Source of the DNA: Flavobacteriaceae bacterium UBA6231 | GTDB taxonomy: Bacteria > Bacteroidota > Bacteroidia > Flavobacteriales > Flavobacteriaceae | NCBI GenBank assembly: GCA_002441545.1 | Contig: DJWL01000158.1 | Span: 946-10,115 of the forward strand | Length of the DNA: 9,170 bases | Direction: 5' to 3' | Shown: piece after piece, positions 6,449 through 9,170 of the stretch | Layout of the letters: every line of letters starts with the position of its first letter | How positions within the stretch are numbered: position 1 is the first letter of the stretch | Translations under genes and position numbers: made by a program | Notes under the pieces: generated by a model | Database searches by the model: none | Seen by the model: the letters and a program-made list of their open reading frames with translations, nothing else | Told to the model about the DNA's origin: nothing

Positions 6449-7225
6449 ATGCACTATAAAAATCGTTTTACAATTGTCATTTTATTTTTTGTTATTATTT
6501 TGTTTAGTTGTAAATCTTCTAAAACTTTAAATTCAAACACAAGCAATTTAAGTTTAACTACTAAACAACTTATTAAAGAAAACACTCAAAAAACTGCATC
6601 ATTTAAAACATTATCAGCTCGTGTAAAACTTGACATTTCTCAAGGCGATAAAGAAAATGGTTATACCATTATTATGCGCATAGAAAAGGATAAGAAAATT
6701 TTGTTAATGTCATCACCTATTACAGTTGTTAAAGCTCTAATAACTCAAGATAAAGTTAGCTATTACAATAAATTAGATAACACGTATTTTGAAGGAGATT
6801 TTAAATATTTAAGTGATTTATTGGGAACTGAATTAGATTTTAAAAAAGTTCAAAATTTATTATTAGGCGAAGCTTTATATGGTTTAAAAGACAACGCATT
6901 TGATTTGTCTGTTAATGAAAGTGAATATATACTTCAGCCTAAGAAGCAAAATGATCTTTTTGAATTGTTTTATTTAGTAAGTCCTTCACTTTTTAAAATA
7001 TCATCACAACAAATTTCACAACCAAATGAGCACAAACATCTTCAAATTGATTATAAATCATATCAAGAAGTTGATAAACAAATTGTGCCTGAACATATAA
7101 AAGTAATTGCAGTAGAAGCAACTGAAGAAATGATTTTAGAGATGGAATTTAAAGCAGTATCTTTGAATGAAGATTTACGTTTTCCTTTTAAAATTCCATC
7201 AGGACTTCATGAAATTAAGCTTTAA
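6449..7225 (+). CDS. DUF4292 family lipoprotein
   Basis: A 258-residue predicted lipoprotein. The N-terminus has basic residues, a hydrophobic stretch (7-19) and a lipobox LFSC ending at Cys21, so it should be lipidated and cut before Cys21. The residues after it (KSSK) lack the acidic cluster associated with surface export in Flavobacteriia, so I expect it to face the periplasm. The body (about 40-258) contains alternating beta-strand patterns, including FKTLSARVKLDI (52-63), GYTIIMRIEKDKKILLMSSP (71-90) and a middle segment LLGTELDFKKVQNLLLGEAL (123-142). I recognise this arrangement as the DUF4292 family of Bacteroidota; its strand pattern recalls the LolA/LolB/LppX lipoprotein-carrier fold, which I cannot verify here. 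It is sandwiched 10 bases after the TPR gene and overlaps the EnvC-like gene by one base (TAATG), so the three are almost surely co-translated. Confidence 0.82.
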   Translation: MHYKNRFTIVILFFVIILFSCKSSKTLNSNTSNLSLTTKQLIKENTQKTASFKTLSARVKLDISQGDKENGYTIIMRIEKDKKILLMSSPITVVKALITQDKVSYYNKLDNTYFEGDFKYLSDLLGTELDFKKVQNLLLGEALYGLKDNAFDLSVNESEYILQPKKQNDLFELFYLVSPSLFKISSQQISQPNEHKHLQIDYKSYQEVDKQIVPEHIKVIAVEATEEMILEMEFKAVSLNEDLRFPFKIPSGLHEIKL

Positions 7226-8451
7226 TGAATAGTAAAAAATACATAATTAAATTTATATTGGGTTTACTGTTGTTTGTTAGCTCAATTGGTTTTTCCCAAA
7301 ATAAAAAACAACAAGAGCTTGAAGAACGCAGGCAAGAATTAAGGCAAGAAATCCAAAAAATCAATCAACTTCAACAGGAAAATAAGTCTAAAGAAAAATC
7401 ACAATTATCATTAATTGAAAACTACAATTATAAAATTAATGTACTTAACAATTTAATTTCTGTTACCAATCAGCAAGCCAACTTATTAACCAGAGAGATT
7501 AATTCAAATCAAAAGAAAATAACCAAACTGCGCGATGAATTAAAAGCCCTTAAAGCAGATTATGCGGCTATGATTGTGAAGTCATACAAAAACAAAAATC
7601 AACAAAGCAGAATCATGTTTTTATTGTCTTCAAACAATTTCAAGCAAGCTTACAAGCGCTTGCAATATATGAAGCAATATTCCGATCACCAAAAGCAACA
7701 AGGGCAGGAAATTAAATCTAAAAGTGAAGAACTTCAAAGTATTAATGCAAGTTTGTTAAAACAAAAAGACGATAAACAAAAACTAATAGATGAGAATAGA
7801 GTTGTGCAAAAAACATTGGAAGGTGAACGCAAGCAACATGAAATACTCATGGTTTCAATTAAGAAAAACATTAATGTTTATGCGGCTCAAATAAGAACTA
7901 AACAGCAAGAAGCAGATAGAATTGATAAGGAAATTGACAGAATTATTAGAGAAGCTATTGTAAAGTCGAATAAAAAAGCGGGAAAACCAGCCACATCAAC
8001 TGGATTTTCTTTAACCCCTGAAGAGAAAGTATTAGCATCAAATTTTGCATCAAACAAGGGGAAATTACCGTGGCCAGTTGAAAAAGGATTTGTAACATTA
8101 AGATATGGTTCACAGCCTTCTCCCATTGATAAATCATTAACAATTAAAAGCAATGGTGTGAGAATAGCTACTGAAAGAGGAGCAAAAGTAAAGGCCGTTT
8201 TTAATGGTGAAGTAAGCAGTATTATTGTTATAAAAAACGCCAATCCAATAGTAATGATTCGTCACGGGAATTATATAACTGCTTATAAAAATCTTTCTAA
8301 AGTATATGTAAAAGAAGGCGATAAGGTAACAACTAAACAAGAAATTGGTGAAATATTTACAAATCCTTCAAATGGAGAGACCATTTTAAATTTTATCATT
8401 TACCAAAATCTTAACACATTAAATCCAGCAGAATGGGTTTACAAAATGTAA
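7225..8451 (+). CDS. EnvC-like murein hydrolase activator with degenerate LytM (M23) domain
   Basis: A 408-residue periplasmic protein with the EnvC layout. A signal peptide (1-24) ends before Gln25. A long coiled coil follows (about 27-120), then a break with MFLLSSNNFKQAYKRLQYMK (131-150), a second coiled coil (about 155-248), a linker, and a C-terminal LytM/M23 domain (about 281-408). The zinc site is gone: where active enzymes have HxGxD there is Ser309-Asn-Gly-Val-Arg313; the His of TxYAHL is Asn356; and HLHF reads Ile387-Leu-Asn389-Phe. It therefore cannot be a conventional zinc endopeptidase. In E. coli, EnvC of this design is recruited by FtsEX and activates amidases that split septal peptidoglycan; the same role is inferred here. 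The ATG overlaps the DUF4292 stop. It ends the operon, its stop codon abutting that of the convergent thioesterase gene. Confidence 0.92.
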   Translation: MNSKKYIIKFILGLLLFVSSIGFSQNKKQQELEERRQELRQEIQKINQLQQENKSKEKSQLSLIENYNYKINVLNNLISVTNQQANLLTREINSNQKKITKLRDELKALKADYAAMIVKSYKNKNQQSRIMFLLSSNNFKQAYKRLQYMKQYSDHQKQQGQEIKSKSEELQSINASLLKQKDDKQKLIDENRVVQKTLEGERKQHEILMVSIKKNINVYAAQIRTKQQEADRIDKEIDRIIREAIVKSNKKAGKPATSTGFSLTPEEKVLASNFASNKGKLPWPVEKGFVTLRYGSQPSPIDKSLTIKSNGVRIATERGAKVKAVFNGEVSSIIVIKNANPIVMIRHGNYITAYKNLSKVYVKEGDKVTTKQEIGEIFTNPSNGETILNFIIYQNLNTLNPAEWVYKM

Positions 8452-8457
8452 TTACAT
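8446..8457. other. 12-bp perfect palindrome at the junction of two convergent stop codons
   Basis: ATGTAATTACAT is its own reverse complement and is centred exactly between 8451 and 8452. Each strand reads ATG TAA, so both converging genes end in Met-stop and there is no spacer between them. The arms are too AT-rich and there is no T-run or loop, so it is not a normal terminator. It may be chance from two identical gene ends, or a site shared by both transcripts. Confidence 0.8.
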
Positions 8458-8964
8458 AAATAAGGCTTTTAGTTCGGTAGCATCATTTGGTTTTATTTTA
8501 CCTGCTAATAACAAGCTTAATTGTTTTCTTCTTAAAGCGGCATCATAACGGTCTTTTTCAAGCTTAGTTTCTGGAGTTACTTCTGGAACAACAATAGGTT
8601 TTCCTGTTTCATCAACGGCCACAAATGTGTAAATGGCTTCATTGGCCTTTGTTTTAGCGCCAGATTCTCTATCTTCAATCCAAACATCTATATACACTTC
8701 CATAGAGGTGTTAAAAGCTCTAGAAACCTTTGCTTCAACGGTTACAACACTACCTAACGGAACAGCTCTGTTAAATGCCACATGATTTACAGAAGCGGTA
8801 ACAACAATACGTCTTGAGTGTCTTCTTGCAGAAATACTAGCTGCTCTGTCCATGCGAGCCAATAATTCTCCACCAAACAAGTTATTTAAAGGATTAGTTT
8901 CTCCAGGAAGAACTATATCTGTCATTATTGTTTTTGATTGTTCTGGTGTTTTTGCTTCCATCAT
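8452..8964 (-). CDS. Acyl-CoA thioesterase, YciA/ACOT7-like hotdog fold
   Basis: A 170-residue cytosolic hotdog-fold thioesterase that should hydrolyse acyl-CoA to free acid and CoA. The hallmark segment NPLNNLFGGELLARMD (24-39) matches the central hotdog helix of the YciA/ACOT7 group; Asp39 aligns with the general base described for YciA (Asp44 in H. influenzae numbering). RRIVVTASVNHVAFNRAVPLG (51-71), NTSMEVYIDVWIED (85-98) and ANEAIYTFVAVDETGKP (107-123) are further family strands. The tail from about 131 is charged and helical. The start is one of two consecutive ATGs at 8964 and 8961; either fits the short leader after the promoter. It is convergent with the EnvC-like gene, with zero bases between the stops, and does not belong to that operon. 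Its acyl-chain preference cannot be told from the sequence. Confidence 0.93.
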   Translation of the reverse strand: MMEAKTPEQSKTIMTDIVLPGETNPLNNLFGGELLARMDRAASISARRHSRRIVVTASVNHVAFNRAVPLGSVVTVEAKVSRAFNTSMEVYIDVWIEDRESGAKTKANEAIYTFVAVDETGKPIVVPEVTPETKLEKDRYDAALRRKQLSLLLAGKIKPNDATELKALFM

Positions 8965-8983
8965 GTTATTTTTTATGATTGCG

Positions 8984-8991
8984 CAAATGTA
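8984..8991 (-). promoter_or_regulatory. -7 promoter element of the thioesterase gene
   Basis: Read on the minus strand, TACATTTG is a full match to the Bacteroidota consensus TAnnTTTG, 19 bases upstream of the start codon at 8964. A TTG lies at 9018-9016 on the same strand, 24 bases further up, a little more than the usual -33 spacing. This leaves a leader of only about a dozen bases. Confidence 0.6.
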
Positions 8992-9081
8992 GCTTCTTTT
9001 TAAAGATTAAAAAAGCAATGTGTTTGAATAAAGCCGGTATATGATTTTATAAAAAAGAAGAAAAATAAATTGGAAAAATTG

Positions 9082-9168
9082 TTAATTTTCAACTTTAACA
9101 ATAACCATCTTACCGTTATAAGATAAGTTAGCTTTTGATTGCAGCGCTAGTTTTGCTGTTTCAAGAGA
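9082..9168 (-). CDS. Possible 3' end of a minus-strand gene (runs off the right edge)
   Basis: Reading leftwards from the window edge, one frame stays open for 28 codons and ends at TAA (9084-9082). The deduced end contains LETAKLALQSKANLSYNGK and then a hydrophobic strand MVIVKVEN. Codon choice looks like that of the neighbouring genes, and the composition is less AT-rich than the spacer that follows it (8965-9081, which holds only the thioesterase promoter). I do not recognise the family from so short a piece. Twenty-eight open codons could be chance, so the call is tentative. Confidence 0.45.
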   Translation of the reverse strand, partial: SLETAKLALQSKANLSYNGKMVIVKVEN

Positions 9169-9170
9169 GT

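Noticed and set aside
7887..8340. Three overlapping minus-strand open frames inside the EnvC-like gene
   Set aside because: They overlap one another and the well-supported LytM-domain coding sequence; hydrophobic composition is what the complement of AT-rich coding DNA gives.
1..9170. Defence system, prophage, insertion sequence or tRNA
   Set aside because: No transposase, integrase, nuclease or helicase motifs, no long terminal inverted repeats and no cloverleaf-like sequence were seen on either strand; all sizeable genes have core-chromosome roles or plausible envelope roles.

Overview
The window looks like a piece of a Bacteroidota chromosome, most likely a member of the Flavobacteriaceae. 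Reasons: strongly AT-rich DNA, -7 promoter elements of the TAnnTTTG type, secreted proteins whose predicted signal-peptidase cut leaves glutamine at +1, and protein families (DUF4292 lipoprotein, small secreted hypothetical) that I associate with this group. I see no transposase, integrase, phage gene, CRISPR array, tRNA or rRNA. It reads as ordinary core chromosome, not an accessory island.

Layout. Positions 1-1365 hold the end of the F1Fo ATP synthase operon: the 3' part of atpA, then atpG. Behind atpG come a hairpin-forming repeat-like element and a clear Rho-independent terminator (1403-1430). A lone gene for a small secreted protein of unknown function follows (1479-1988), probably with its own promoter.

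Positions 2048-8451 carry six plus-strand genes that probably form an envelope-related operon or two adjoining ones: a Wzx/MOP-type flippase (TTG start), dUTPase, a sugar-phosphate nucleotidyltransferase with a left-handed beta-helix tail, a secreted TPR protein (TTG start), a DUF4292 lipoprotein, and an EnvC-like coiled-coil protein whose LytM domain has lost its zinc ligands. The last two overlap by one base. The set suggests glycan precursor synthesis and export combined with outer-membrane/periplasmic proteins and control of septal peptidoglycan splitting; dut is the housekeeping passenger.

A YciA-like acyl-CoA thioesterase lies convergently on the minus strand (8452-8964). Its stop codon directly abuts that of the EnvC-like gene, in a perfect 12-bp palindrome. 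It has a good -7 element upstream. The right edge holds what may be the 3' end of another minus-strand gene.

The least explained signals are not genes: two intergenic tracts with a strict 7-base period, one between atpA and atpG (with internal dyad symmetry) and one starting at the dut stop codon. I found no convincing evidence of a new multi-gene system here.
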